Origin: Alphaproteobacteria bacterium
GTDB taxonomy: Bacteria; Pseudomonadota; Alphaproteobacteria; Micropepsales; Micropepsaceae
DNA length: 64,000 nt
Assembly (NCBI GenBank): GCA_023259375.1
Contig: JAHFQC010000023.1
Span: 1-64,000 of the forward strand
Direction of reading: 5' to 3'
The first letter of the stretch is position 1, and the number at the start of each line of letters is the position of its first letter. Position numbers and translations under genes: made by a program. This document shows positions 53,213-62,413 of the stretch, piece after piece. The notes beneath the pieces were generated by a model, which was given only the letters and a program-made list of their open reading frames with translations, did no database searches and was not told the DNA's origin.

Positions 53213-54604
53213 ATGATTTTGTCCTTTCGCGCTGGTGTTGCTGCCGGCCTCATTGTCGCCCTGGGCCTGACGGGCGCGGAAGCGGGGAAGAAGAAGGTAT
53301 CCGTCCCGGCTCCGGAGCCGGCACCCGCTGCCAAGCTGCTCCCGGCCGTGCCGCTGCGGGCGCTCAAATCGGTCTGGACGCAATACGGGCCGGGCGGCGT
53401 CTTGGAAGCGCGGGCGGTGGTCGAGGGCCAATGTCCGGCGATTCTGACCGGCGTCGAGCTTGGCGCCATGCAGCCGCGCGCGTCTGCAGACGCCAACTTC
53501 CCGACGCTGTGTTCGGCAACGCTGCCTGCCACGACCAAGTTGGCGGCTTTGGTGTTTCCCAAAGAGCTGGCCGGTACGCCGCCCGCGGGAGCTCTGCCGG
53601 TGAGCGATGTAGTCCCGCTGCCGGTTCCGGTCGCCGATCCGCAGCGCATTCTGATTATCGGGGACGGCGGCTGCCGCTCCAAAGCGGAGAAGCATCAGGA
53701 TTGCTTGAAGCCGGAAATCTGGCCGTTCGCGCAAGTGTCGGCCGAGGCGGCCAAACTGAAGCCCGATCTCGTCATCCATGTCGGCGATTACGTCTCGCGC
53801 GAACAGGCCTGCCCGGCGAATGTCGCGGTCTGCCAGAACCAGCCGTTCGGCGACAACTGGGCAGCGTGGGATGCCGACACCTTTACCCCGTTGAAGCCGC
53901 TGCTGGCGGTGGCGCCGGTGGTGTTCACCCGCGGCAACCACGAGGACTGCAAGCGCGAAGGTCTCGGCTATCTCCGGCTGCTGGCGCCGCAAGCCTTCGA
54001 TCCCAAGGCGGGCTGCATTCCGCATCTGCCGCCCTATTCAGTGCCGTTCGCGCGTCTCAATCTCGTGGTGTCCGATGATGCCGATGCGGAGGACACAAGC
54101 GTCGTGGACGCCGAGGTGCCGGTCTATCGCGCCGAAATCGCCAATCTCGCCAATGAGAAGAGCCCGACCTGGTGGGTGCTGCATAGGCCGATCTGGGGCC
54201 TGATCTCGGGGCCGCTGGGCATTCCGGCCGGCGGCAATCAGACCATCCTCGCCGCGGTTGAGGACAAAGGCATCCCGGCACCGGTCGAGCTGATGCTATC
54301 CGGCCATATCCATACCTTCGAGGCGATCAACTACACGCCCGACCCGCATGTGCCGCCGCAGATCCTGTCCGGGCGGGGCGGCGACCTGATGGACCCGACG
54401 CCGGCCAACCTGCGCGGCGCCATCTTCCAGGGTTTGTCGGGGGTGCACGTCAAGGACGGCATTTCGGTCCCTGAGTTTGGCTTCTCGCTGATGACCAGGA
54501 CCGACGACGGCTGGCGGATCGACGTCTACGACTGGCACGGCACCATCCAGCGTGTTTGTCAGTTTCACAACAGCCGGATCGATTGCCCGGTGGCGAAACG
54601 GTAA
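53213..54604 (+). CDS. Exported metallophosphoesterase
   Basis: 463 residues with a signal peptide (MILSFRAGVAAGLIVALGLTGAEA). Calcineurin-like motifs: LIIGDGGCR, DLVIHVGDYVSRE, FTRGNHEDCKR, LSGHIHTFEAI. Several paired Cys residues suit a periplasmic enzyme. The N-terminal 130 residues are a separate beta-rich region. The start at 53,213 is set by CGGAGAG, and a TTG immediately before it is unlikely. The substrate is unknown. Confidence 0.85.
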   Translation: MILSFRAGVAAGLIVALGLTGAEAGKKKVSVPAPEPAPAAKLLPAVPLRALKSVWTQYGPGGVLEARAVVEGQCPAILTGVELGAMQPRASADANFPTLCSATLPATTKLAALVFPKELAGTPPAGALPVSDVVPLPVPVADPQRILIIGDGGCRSKAEKHQDCLKPEIWPFAQVSAEAAKLKPDLVIHVGDYVSREQACPANVAVCQNQPFGDNWAAWDADTFTPLKPLLAVAPVVFTRGNHEDCKREGLGYLRLLAPQAFDPKAGCIPHLPPYSVPFARLNLVVSDDADAEDTSVVDAEVPVYRAEIANLANEKSPTWWVLHRPIWGLISGPLGIPAGGNQTILAAVEDKGIPAPVELMLSGHIHTFEAINYTPDPHVPPQILSGRGGDLMDPTPANLRGAIFQGLSGVHVKDGISVPEFGFSLMTRTDDGWRIDVYDWHGTIQRVCQFHNSRIDCPVAKR

Positions 54605-54706
54605 GGGGATAACTGTTTCGAATTCTCCCCAACCATCGCGCCGCCGCGCCTATTCACACCCCTAAACCCAGGATAGTCTTCGCTTGGGTCATGGGTGGGG
54701 TGCGAT

Positions 54707-57700
54707 ATGGGGCAGTATCGTAGGTGGCTTCTGATCGGCGGCGGTGCGCTGGTCGCGGTGGTTCTTGCCGTCGTCATTACGCTCTACATCATGGGCGGCA
54801 AGCACGGCGGCACGGTGCTCGAGCGCATTGCCGGCGGCCTCAACGACGTCGGCGGCGTCACCTCGGCCGAAGCCGATAATCAAAGCTTTTCCTTCCGTCG
54901 CGTCGACATCGACACCACCAAGCCGCAAGCGGAAGCCTGCATCGTCTTCACCCGGCCGCTGGATGCAAGCCGCACCAACTATAAGGACTATATCGCGATC
55001 GATCCCGACACCCGCGTTGCGGCGCGCGTCGTCGGCGACCGGCTGTGCCTGGCCGGACTCGATTTCGCCAAGACCTACAACATCACCCTGAAGACCGGAC
55101 TGCCCTCGGCCAGCGGCGACAAATTGCTGGAAGACGAAACCATTCCGGTCGAGCTGCGCGACAAGCCATCGATCGTGCAGTTCTCCGGCGGCATCATCCT
55201 GCCGCGGCAGAACATGAAGGGCGTGCCGCTGACCACGGTCAATGTCGCCAAGGTCAAGGTCAAGCTGGTGCGGGTCGGCGACCGGCTGTTGTCGCAGATC
55301 GAATCCGGCACCGTCGACGAGACCACGCTCTATTCCTGGAGCGCGCACGAGATCGAAAACAACCAGGGCTCGCTCGTCTGGCAAGGCACGATGGACATCG
55401 CCAACGTCAAGAACGACACGGTGGTGACCCTCATTCCCATCGACAGCCTCTTAAAGAACCGCAAGCCCGGCGCTTATGTGCTGATCGCTTCCGATGCCGC
55501 CAAGAAGCCGAACACGTCGGAAGACGGCGAGGAATACGAATCCGGCCAGATGGCGGTGCAGTGGGTGGTCGATTCCGACATGGCGCTGACCACCTTCAAA
55601 GGCGCCAGCGGGCTTTCGGTGTTCGTGCGCTCGTATGCCAACGCCAAACCTTTGTCGGGCGTCAAGCTGACTCTGGTGGCGCGCAACAACAACGAACTGG
55701 CGAGCGTCAAGACCAATGGCGACGGCCGCGCCGATTTCGATGCTGGATTGATGCGCGCCCATGGCGGCGACGAACCGGTTGTCGTTATGGCGTATGGCGA
55801 CGGCGGCGATTTTTCGTTCATCGATCTGCGCCGCTCGGCGTTCGATCTCACCGACCGCGGCGTATCGGGACGCGAAGTGCCGGGACCGCTCGATGCGTTC
55901 CTGTTCACCGAGCGCGGCGTCTATCGCGGCGGTGAAGTGGTGTATCTGACCGCGCTGTTGCGCGACCGCATCGGTGCGGCGGTTTCGAATGCGCCGTTGA
56001 CCCTGGTGGCGACCCGTCCGGATGGACTGGAAGTCGGCCGCATCACCATTCCGGGCGCGGGTCTGCAAGCCGGCGCGGCGGCGTGGAAACTGCCGCTGTC
56101 GTCGAGCGCGCCGCATGGGCGCTGGCAGATCGCGGCCTATGTCGACACCTCGAAGGATGCGACGCCGATCGGGCGGGTGCAGTTCGATGTGCAGGACTTC
56201 ATCCCGCAGAAACTGAAAGTCGTGCTCACGGCCGAAACCAAATCGGTCAAGCCGGGCGGCGAGATCAAGGTGAAAGCGGAAAGCCGCTTCCTTTATGGCG
56301 CCCCTGCTAGCGGACTGACCGGCGAAAGCGAAGCGCGCATCAGCGCCGATCCGACGCCGTTTGACGGCTATCGCGGCTGGCAGTTCGGCCGCATGGACGA
56401 CAAGTTCTCCGATGTCGATGTGCAGATGACTGTGCCGCCGACCGATACGGCGGGCGTGACCACCGCGACCGGCACGCTCAACGAAGTCGCCGATACGACG
56501 CTGCCGCTGCGCGCGCGTATTCGCGTCGCGATCCACGAACCCGGCGGACGCACGACGGCGAAGACGACCGAAATCCCGGTGCGCAATCACGAGGTGCTGA
56601 TCGGCATCCGTCCCGAATTCCAGAACGGCAGCGTGGCCGAAGGCCAGCGGGCGAATTTCCAGATCGTCGCGCTCAATGCCGACGGCCAGCGCGTCGACCT
56701 GAACGGCGTGACCTATTCGTGGGTGCGCGAAGACACGTCGTATCAATGGTATCAGGACGAAGGGAACTGGAAATACAAATCGGTCACGCGCGACCGCTTG
56801 GTGACGTCGGGCACGATCAAGATCGGCGCCGGTGCGCCCTTGAAGATGGGCCAAGCGATGGCGTGGGGCACCTATCGCCTGACGCTGACCGATGCCAAAT
56901 CGGGCGCGGCATCGTCGTACCGCTATTATTCCGGCTGGGCGGCGTCGAGTGCGGGCGATCGCCCCGACCGTATGCCGGTCGCAGCCGACAAGCCGACGTA
57001 TAAGGTGGGCGAGACCGCCCATGTCCGCATCAAGCCGACCGCCAACGGCAAGGCGCTGGTGGTAGTGGCATCCGACAAGGTCTTTATGTCGAAGACCGTC
57101 GATGCGCCGGCGAGCGGCGCGACCATCGACATTCCAGTGTCGGCCGATTGGGGCGCGGGCGCTTATGTGCTGGTCACCGATTACCGTCCGCTGAACGATG
57201 CGCGCGGCCATGAACCGGTGCGCTCGGTCGGCCTCGTGTGGTTGGCGCTCGACAACGCACCGCGCACGCTGACGACCTGGATCGCCGGACCCAAGCAGAT
57301 CGTACCGCGGCAGAAACTGACGCTGCCGGTGTGGGTGAAGGGACTGGCGAGCGGCGAGCAGGCCTATCTGACGCTGGCGGCGGTGGACGAAGGCATTCTT
57401 CAGCTCACGGACTATAAGTCGCCCGATCCGAACTCCTATTACTTCGGCAAGCGCCGTCTCGGCGTCGAGATGCGCGACGATTACGGCCGGCTGATCAAAC
57501 CGGAACGCGGGTTTGTCGGCGCGATGCGCGAAGGCGGCGACATGTTCGGCGGCCGGGCGCTGGCGGTGGTGCCGGTGAAAACCGTGTCGCTTTATTCCGG
57601 CCTGGTGAAAGTCGGCGCCAACGGCCTCGCCAACATTGCGGTCGAGGTGCCGGACTTCAACGGCGAACTGAGGCTGATGGCGGTGGCGGTGTCGGCAGGC

Positions 57701-59599
57701 AAGATCGGTCATGCCGACCGGCCGCTGACGGTGCGCGATCCGGTGGTGGCGGACTTGGTGCTGCCGCGCTTCCTGGCGCCGGGCGACCGCGCCGAAGTGG
57801 CCCTCAATCTCGACAATGTCGACGGCAAGTCCGGCGACTACACCGCCGAGATCTGGTCCTCCGGTCCGGTCGGCGTCGGCAACGGCCGCGTGGTGATCAA
57901 GCAAGCGTTGGCCAAGGGCAAGCGCGTGCTGGTGCCGGTGGAGGTTTCCGGCAAGGGTCTTGGCGTTGCCAATGTGAGCGTGAAAGTGACGGGGCCGGGC
58001 GGATTTGCGGTCACGCATTCCTACGGCATCGAAGTGCGTGCCCATCAGCTCGAAATCGCCAGCGAAGACGTGCAGCGGCTGCCCGCGGGCAAGAGCTGGG
58101 TCGCCAACAAAGGACTGATCGCGGGCGTGGTGCCGGGAACGCAAACAGTGGCGCTGACGGTGTCGGCGGCGCATGGCTTCGCCAATGTGCCGGGCTTGCT
58201 CAAGTGGCTCGACAAATATCCCTACGGCTGCATCGAGCAGACCACGTCGCGGGCGATGCCGTTACTGGTGTTCAACGACATGGCCGATCTCGCTGGCTTG
58301 CCCAAGGATCAGGCGCTGCGCGAGCGTGAGCAGAAGGCGGTCGATGCCGTGCTCGACATGCAGAATCCGGGCGGCAATTTCGGCATGTGGGGCCCAGGCT
58401 CCGACGCCGAACCGTGGATCAGCGTCTATGCGCTCGATTTCCTGATGCAGGCCAAGGACAAGAAATACATCGTGCCCAACGACGCGCTGCGCCGCGGCAT
58501 GGCGTGGCTGAAACGCACCGCGTCGTCGACCAGTCATGACGACGCCACCCGCGCCTATGCCTTCTATCTGTTGGCGCGGGCGGGGCAGGTGAATGTGTCG
58601 GACCTGCGCTATTTCTCCGACACGCGCGGCAACGCGTGGAACACGGTGATCGCGGCGGCGCTGACCGGCGCGGCGGCCTCGGAAGTGGGCGACCGTTCGC
58701 GCACCGCTTATGCCTTCAACCGGGCGCGCGATATCGCCTTCAAGCCGAACCCAAAATATCCGGGCGGTATGTACGGCTCGTATTTGCGCGATGTATCGGC
58801 GGCGCTGGCGCTGGCGGCGGAAAGCGGCGAGGCGACGATGATCCCGGCGTTCCTCTCCAAGGTCGAGGGCATCGACATGCGCCTCAACTGGACGACGACG
58901 CAGGAAAAGGCCTGGATGCTGCGCGCGGCGTATGAGTTGACCAAGCAACGCACCAAGCTGAACATCGCGGTGAACGGCCAGCCGGCCCAGCCGCGCAACG
59001 GCGCCGTCCGGTTGTCGCCGTCGTACGGCCAGCTTGAGGCGGGGCTCACTTTCCTCAATCGCGGTGATGCCGATGTCTGGCGTACCGCGTCGGTGCAAGG
59101 CCTGCCGTCGACGACGCTGCCGGCGGTGGCGAACGGGCTCAGCCTCGAAAAGACGCAATGGACGCTGGGCGGCTCGCCGGTCGATCTTGCCAGCATCCAT
59201 CAGAACGATCGCATCGTGATCGTGCTGACGGGACGCCTGCCGAACAACTTCGCGCGACAGGTGGGTGTGATCGATCTGCTTCCGGCCGGGTTTGAGATCG
59301 AGCAGGTGCTGAGGGGCGACGAAGGCAAACCCTATAATGTCACTGGCACGCTGACCGATCTCAGCTTAGCCGACAAGCGTGACGACCGCTTCGTCGGCGC
59401 CTTCACGCTGGGCTCGCGCTACGACTACAACGCCAAAGGCAACGACGTGCAGCCGGGCTTCCGTATCGCTTATGTGGTGCGGGCGGTGGCGGTCGGCACC
59501 TTCCAGTATCCGGCGGCGGTGGCCGAAGACATGTACGCCCCGGGCCAGATGGCGCGCACGACGGTGAAAACGGTGACGATCAAGGCGCAAGGGAAATAA
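54707..59599 (+). CDS. Bacterial alpha-2-macroglobulin (thioester type)
   Basis: 1,630 residues anchored in the inner membrane by an N-terminal helix (about 9-31, LLIGGGALVAVVLAVVITLY). Repeated MG beta-sandwich domains are followed by the alpha-macroglobulin complement region (WVKGLASGEQAYLTLAAVDEGILQLTDY). The intact thioester motif Cys1175-Ile-Glu-Gln1178 (YGCIEQTTSRAMP) lies in an alpha/alpha toroid. It would trap foreign proteases in the periplasm and protect the wall during repair. As in E. coli yfhM, pbpC follows. The length is like the family's. It overlaps the next gene by one base (TAATG). Confidence 0.95.
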   Translation: MGQYRRWLLIGGGALVAVVLAVVITLYIMGGKHGGTVLERIAGGLNDVGGVTSAEADNQSFSFRRVDIDTTKPQAEACIVFTRPLDASRTNYKDYIAIDPDTRVAARVVGDRLCLAGLDFAKTYNITLKTGLPSASGDKLLEDETIPVELRDKPSIVQFSGGIILPRQNMKGVPLTTVNVAKVKVKLVRVGDRLLSQIESGTVDETTLYSWSAHEIENNQGSLVWQGTMDIANVKNDTVVTLIPIDSLLKNRKPGAYVLIASDAAKKPNTSEDGEEYESGQMAVQWVVDSDMALTTFKGASGLSVFVRSYANAKPLSGVKLTLVARNNNELASVKTNGDGRADFDAGLMRAHGGDEPVVVMAYGDGGDFSFIDLRRSAFDLTDRGVSGREVPGPLDAFLFTERGVYRGGEVVYLTALLRDRIGAAVSNAPLTLVATRPDGLEVGRITIPGAGLQAGAAAWKLPLSSSAPHGRWQIAAYVDTSKDATPIGRVQFDVQDFIPQKLKVVLTAETKSVKPGGEIKVKAESRFLYGAPASGLTGESEARISADPTPFDGYRGWQFGRMDDKFSDVDVQMTVPPTDTAGVTTATGTLNEVADTTLPLRARIRVAIHEPGGRTTAKTTEIPVRNHEVLIGIRPEFQNGSVAEGQRANFQIVALNADGQRVDLNGVTYSWVREDTSYQWYQDEGNWKYKSVTRDRLVTSGTIKIGAGAPLKMGQAMAWGTYRLTLTDAKSGAASSYRYYSGWAASSAGDRPDRMPVAADKPTYKVGETAHVRIKPTANGKALVVVASDKVFMSKTVDAPASGATIDIPVSADWGAGAYVLVTDYRPLNDARGHEPVRSVGLVWLALDNAPRTLTTWIAGPKQIVPRQKLTLPVWVKGLASGEQAYLTLAAVDEGILQLTDYKSPDPNSYYFGKRRLGVEMRDDYGRLIKPERGFVGAMREGGDMFGGRALAVVPVKTVSLYSGLVKVGANGLANIAVEVPDFNGELRLMAVAVSAGKIGHADRPLTVRDPVVADLVLPRFLAPGDRAEVALNLDNVDGKSGDYTAEIWSSGPVGVGNGRVVIKQALAKGKRVLVPVEVSGKGLGVANVSVKVTGPGGFAVTHSYGIEVRAHQLEIASEDVQRLPAGKSWVANKGLIAGVVPGTQTVALTVSAAHGFANVPGLLKWLDKYPYGCIEQTTSRAMPLLVFNDMADLAGLPKDQALREREQKAVDAVLDMQNPGGNFGMWGPGSDAEPWISVYALDFLMQAKDKKYIVPNDALRRGMAWLKRTASSTSHDDATRAYAFYLLARAGQVNVSDLRYFSDTRGNAWNTVIAAALTGAAASEVGDRSRTAYAFNRARDIAFKPNPKYPGGMYGSYLRDVSAALALAAESGEATMIPAFLSKVEGIDMRLNWTTTQEKAWMLRAAYELTKQRTKLNIAVNGQPAQPRNGAVRLSPSYGQLEAGLTFLNRGDADVWRTASVQGLPSTTLPAVANGLSLEKTQWTLGGSPVDLASIHQNDRIVIVLTGRLPNNFARQVGVIDLLPAGFEIEQVLRGDEGKPYNVTGTLTDLSLADKRDDRFVGAFTLGSRYDYNAKGNDVQPGFRIAYVVRAVAVGTFQYPAAVAEDMYAPGQMARTTVKTVTIKAQGK

Positions 59600-59793
59600 T
59601 GGCTCGCAGGAAATCCGACGGTCCGAATTACTTCACCCTTGGCGCGCTGTGGTGGTTCGTCATCGGCGGGTTCATGGGCGTGCTGCATTTCATCTTCCCT
59701 GGCCTCATCGAGACGCCGCTGGTGGTGGTGATTGCGGTGGCCCTGGCGCTGATCGGAACCTTCGCGATCGTGTATTTTGCCAAGGCGAAGTAG
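59599..59793 (+). CDS. Small membrane protein coupled to alpha-2-macroglobulin
   Basis: 64 residues with two hydrophobic helices (about 13-34 and 40-59: LGALWWFVIGGFMGVLHFIF; LVVVIAVALALIGTFAIVYF). The ATG shares a base with the macroglobulin stop (TAATG), so translation is coupled. No known motif. It may help anchor or link the macroglobulin and PBP1C, which is inference from position. Confidence 0.75.
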   Translation: MARRKSDGPNYFTLGALWWFVIGGFMGVLHFIFPGLIETPLVVVIAVALALIGTFAIVYFAKAK

Positions 59794-59814
59794 GGGCGGG
59801 ACGTATGCAAAACC

Positions 59815-60152
59815 TGTCATTCCCGGCCGACCCTGCGTTGCGCGAAGCGCTATGCAGGGGAGGGGAAGGGAACCCAGGTGTAAGCGCCGCACGGGGCTCG
59901 CGATCTGCGATGCTGTTGGCACGCGGAGACGCGGAGGCGCGGAGATGGGGCGCCCGATGTGTCGGTCTCGGCCTCTTCAACGGCAGTGCATTGAAGCGTT
60001 CGCACGATTGTCTCCGCGCCTCCGCGTCTCCGCGTGAAAAACTCTGGTGCACCTCTGTTGAAGGTGTGCGCGCGGCACGACCTGGGTCCCCGCCAATACG
60101 CTGTCGCTATGGCGCCCGTCGCTGCGCTACGCTTGCTCAGCCGGGGATGACA
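59815..60152. repeat. 338-bp composite inverted-repeat element
   Basis: The outer arms are TGTCATTCCCGGC (59,815-59,827) and GCCGGGGATGACA (60,140-60,152), 12 of 13 matching. Inside is a perfect 26-bp inverted repeat (59,920-59,945 and 60,011-60,036) made of CGCGGAGACGCGGAGG-type subunits, with a 65-nt loop. No ORF is convincing. It separates the macroglobulin pair from pbpC and ends about 20 bp before the pbpC start. It resembles dispersed REP/MITE-like DNA. Confidence 0.75.
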
Positions 60153-60173
60153 GCGAAGGTGTGGTAGGCGCGA

Positions 60174-62273
60174 ATGCGAGCGATAGCGTCATCGCCGTGG
60201 GTTGTTCGCGGGCTTTTCACCGCTCTCGGCCTTGTGTCGGCGGTGGCGGTGGCCGATCTCGCCAATCCGCCGCCGATGGAGCGCATCGACAATGTTTCGC
60301 CGGAAGTGGTGGACCGGCATGGCGTGCTGCTGCGGGCGTTTCTCACCGCGGATGGCACCTGGCGCATGCGCACGCATGTGAATGAGGTTAGCCCACGCTA
60401 TCTCGCGATGCTGAAGGCCTATGAGGATAAGCGCTTCGACAGCCATGCCGGTGTCGATCCCTTCGCGATGGCGCGGGCGGCGAAGCAGTGGCTGGGCGTC
60501 GGGCATGTGGTGTCGGGCGGCTCGACCCTGACCATGCAGGTGGCGCGGCTTCTCGAACCGGCCAAAAAGCGCGGCATCGCCACCAAGCTGTTCCAGATGA
60601 TCCGCGCGGTGCAGTTGGAGGAGCGCTATTCCAAGGACGAAATCCTCTCCTTTTATCTGACCCTGGCGCCGTTCGGCGGCAATCTGGAAGGCGTGCGTGC
60701 CGCTTCGCTTTCGTATTTCGGAAAACCGGCGAACCAAATCGATCTCGCCCAGGCCGCGCTGCTGGTGGCGCTGCCGCAATCGCCGGTGAAGCAGCGGCCG
60801 GACCGTCATGCCATCGCGGCGCTCAAGGGCCGCGACAAGGTGCTGGCGCGGATGGTGTCGGAGAACGTCGTGACGGCGTCCGACGCGGCGGTGGCGAAAA
60901 AAGAAGGCGTACCGTTCGCGCGCCAAGCCATGCCGCTGATCGCGCCACATCTTTCCGAGCGTCTGGCGCGGTCGACCAACGCGACCCGCATCGTCACCAC
61001 GCTCGATGGGGATGTGCAGACCGCGCTCGAACAGATGGCAGCGCAAGAGGTGCGCTATATGGGCGACGGTGCCACCACCGCGATCGTCGTGGTCGAGAAC
61101 AAGACCCGCAATGTCGTCGCCTGGATCGGCGGCACCAATTACTGGGGCAAAGCGGGGCAGATCGATCTGGCGCGGGCGCCGCGGTCGCCGGGATCGGCGC
61201 TGAAGCCGTTCATCTACGGCCTCGCCTTTGATGATCTGATCCTGCATCCCTCGACTATGATGGAAGACTCGCCGATGAATTTCGGCGATTACGCGCCGCG
61301 CGATTTCTCCGGCGATTTCCAGGGGCAGGTCACCGCGCGCGATGCCTTGCGGATGTCGCTCAATGTGCCGGCGGTGGCGGTGCTGGAACGCGTCGGTCCG
61401 ATTGCCTTCACGCTGGCGCTCAAGAACGCCGGCGCGCGACTCTATTTTCCAACCGCCGACACCGCGCCCAATCCGGCGTTTGCGTTGGGCGGTCTCGGCA
61501 TTTCGCCCGCCGATCTCACGATGCTCTATGCGGGTATTGCCAATGGCGGCGAGGCGCGGGCACTGCGTCTAGTTGAAGGCACGCCGGATGCCCCGGCGCA
61601 TCGCCTGTTCGGGCCGGTTGCCGCCTATTACCTGCACCAGATCCTGATCGGCGTGTCGTTGCCGGAAGGCTGGGCGATGGGCGAGGGACTGGCGCGCGGG
61701 CGCACCATCGGCTTCAAGACCGGCACCTCATACGGCTTCCGCGATGCCTGGAGCGCCGGATTCTCCAACGACTACACCGTCGGTGTCTGGGTCGGGCGGG
61801 CGGACGGCACCCCGCGTCCGGGCAAAGTCGGCGTCGACACCGCCGCGCCGCTGCTGCTGAAAGTGTTCGGCCTGTTACCCGCCGACCGTGAACCGGCGCC
61901 GAGCCCGCCCTCAGGCGCCATCCTGGCCGAAACCACCGATGCGCTGCCGCCCTCTTTGCGGGTTTTCACCCGCACCACCGAGCAGCCGGTCGAGACCGCC
62001 GCGCCGCTGCCGCCGCCCGCCATCGCCTATCCGCCCAATGGCACCGTGATCCCGCTGCCCGGCCCGCGCGATGCGGACAAGACCATCATGCTCAAGGCCG
62101 AAGGCGGCAAGGCGCCGCTAACCTGGCTGGTCAACGGCATGCTGGTCGGCAGCTACGACCGTTTCCAGCCAGCACTCTACCAGCCGGCCGGCGAAGGCAA
62201 TGCCCGCATTACCGTGGTCGATTCCGAAGGCCGCAGCGATACGGCCACCGTGCGGTTCAAACGGGACCGCTGA
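60174..62273 (+). CDS. pbpC: Penicillin-binding protein 1C
   Basis: 699 residues. N-terminal membrane helix (about 11-29), glycosyltransferase-51 domain with Glu84 (AYEDKRFDSHAGVDP) and GGSTLTMQVARLLEP. The transpeptidase domain has Ser341 (SPGSALKP), SLN and Lys515 (GFKTGTSYGFRDAW). A C-terminal PBP1C-type beta domain follows (about 590-699: YPPNGTVIPLPG...WLVNGMLVG). It polymerises peptidoglycan and is thought to repair wall damage together with alpha-2-macroglobulin. Confidence 0.95.
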   Translation: MRAIASSPWVVRGLFTALGLVSAVAVADLANPPPMERIDNVSPEVVDRHGVLLRAFLTADGTWRMRTHVNEVSPRYLAMLKAYEDKRFDSHAGVDPFAMARAAKQWLGVGHVVSGGSTLTMQVARLLEPAKKRGIATKLFQMIRAVQLEERYSKDEILSFYLTLAPFGGNLEGVRAASLSYFGKPANQIDLAQAALLVALPQSPVKQRPDRHAIAALKGRDKVLARMVSENVVTASDAAVAKKEGVPFARQAMPLIAPHLSERLARSTNATRIVTTLDGDVQTALEQMAAQEVRYMGDGATTAIVVVENKTRNVVAWIGGTNYWGKAGQIDLARAPRSPGSALKPFIYGLAFDDLILHPSTMMEDSPMNFGDYAPRDFSGDFQGQVTARDALRMSLNVPAVAVLERVGPIAFTLALKNAGARLYFPTADTAPNPAFALGGLGISPADLTMLYAGIANGGEARALRLVEGTPDAPAHRLFGPVAAYYLHQILIGVSLPEGWAMGEGLARGRTIGFKTGTSYGFRDAWSAGFSNDYTVGVWVGRADGTPRPGKVGVDTAAPLLLKVFGLLPADREPAPSPPSGAILAETTDALPPSLRVFTRTTEQPVETAAPLPPPAIAYPPNGTVIPLPGPRDADKTIMLKAEGGKAPLTWLVNGMLVGSYDRFQPALYQPAGEGNARITVVDSEGRSDTATVRFKRDR

Positions 62274-62307
62274 AGACCTCACTGGACAGTTTGCCGCAGC
62301 TGCGGGA

Positions 62308-62366
62308 GAAAGCGCTTTCACCCGTCTTCTTCCGCGGATCGTGACTTGTTAGCCGTAAGCGCTGTC
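62308..62366. promoter_or_regulatory. Two LacI-like operator sites upstream of the GH5 pair
   Basis: GAAAGCGCTTTC (62,308-62,319, perfect palindrome) and GTAAGCGCTGTC (62,355-62,366), both with an AAGCGCTnTC core, centred 47 bp apart in the 140-bp region before the first GH5. Sites of this shape (AGCGCT centre) are typical of LacI-family regulators of cellulose or beta-glucan genes. The regulator is not in this window. Confidence 0.55.
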
Positions 62367-62413
62367 ACTAGGCTTTCGGGAAAACAACAACGACAACAAA
62401 CCGGGAGGACCAT

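Noticed and set aside
55451-58174. 907-codon open frame on the minus strand
   Set aside because: Antisense to alpha-2-macroglobulin, His/Arg-rich, no recognisable domain. A shadow frame.
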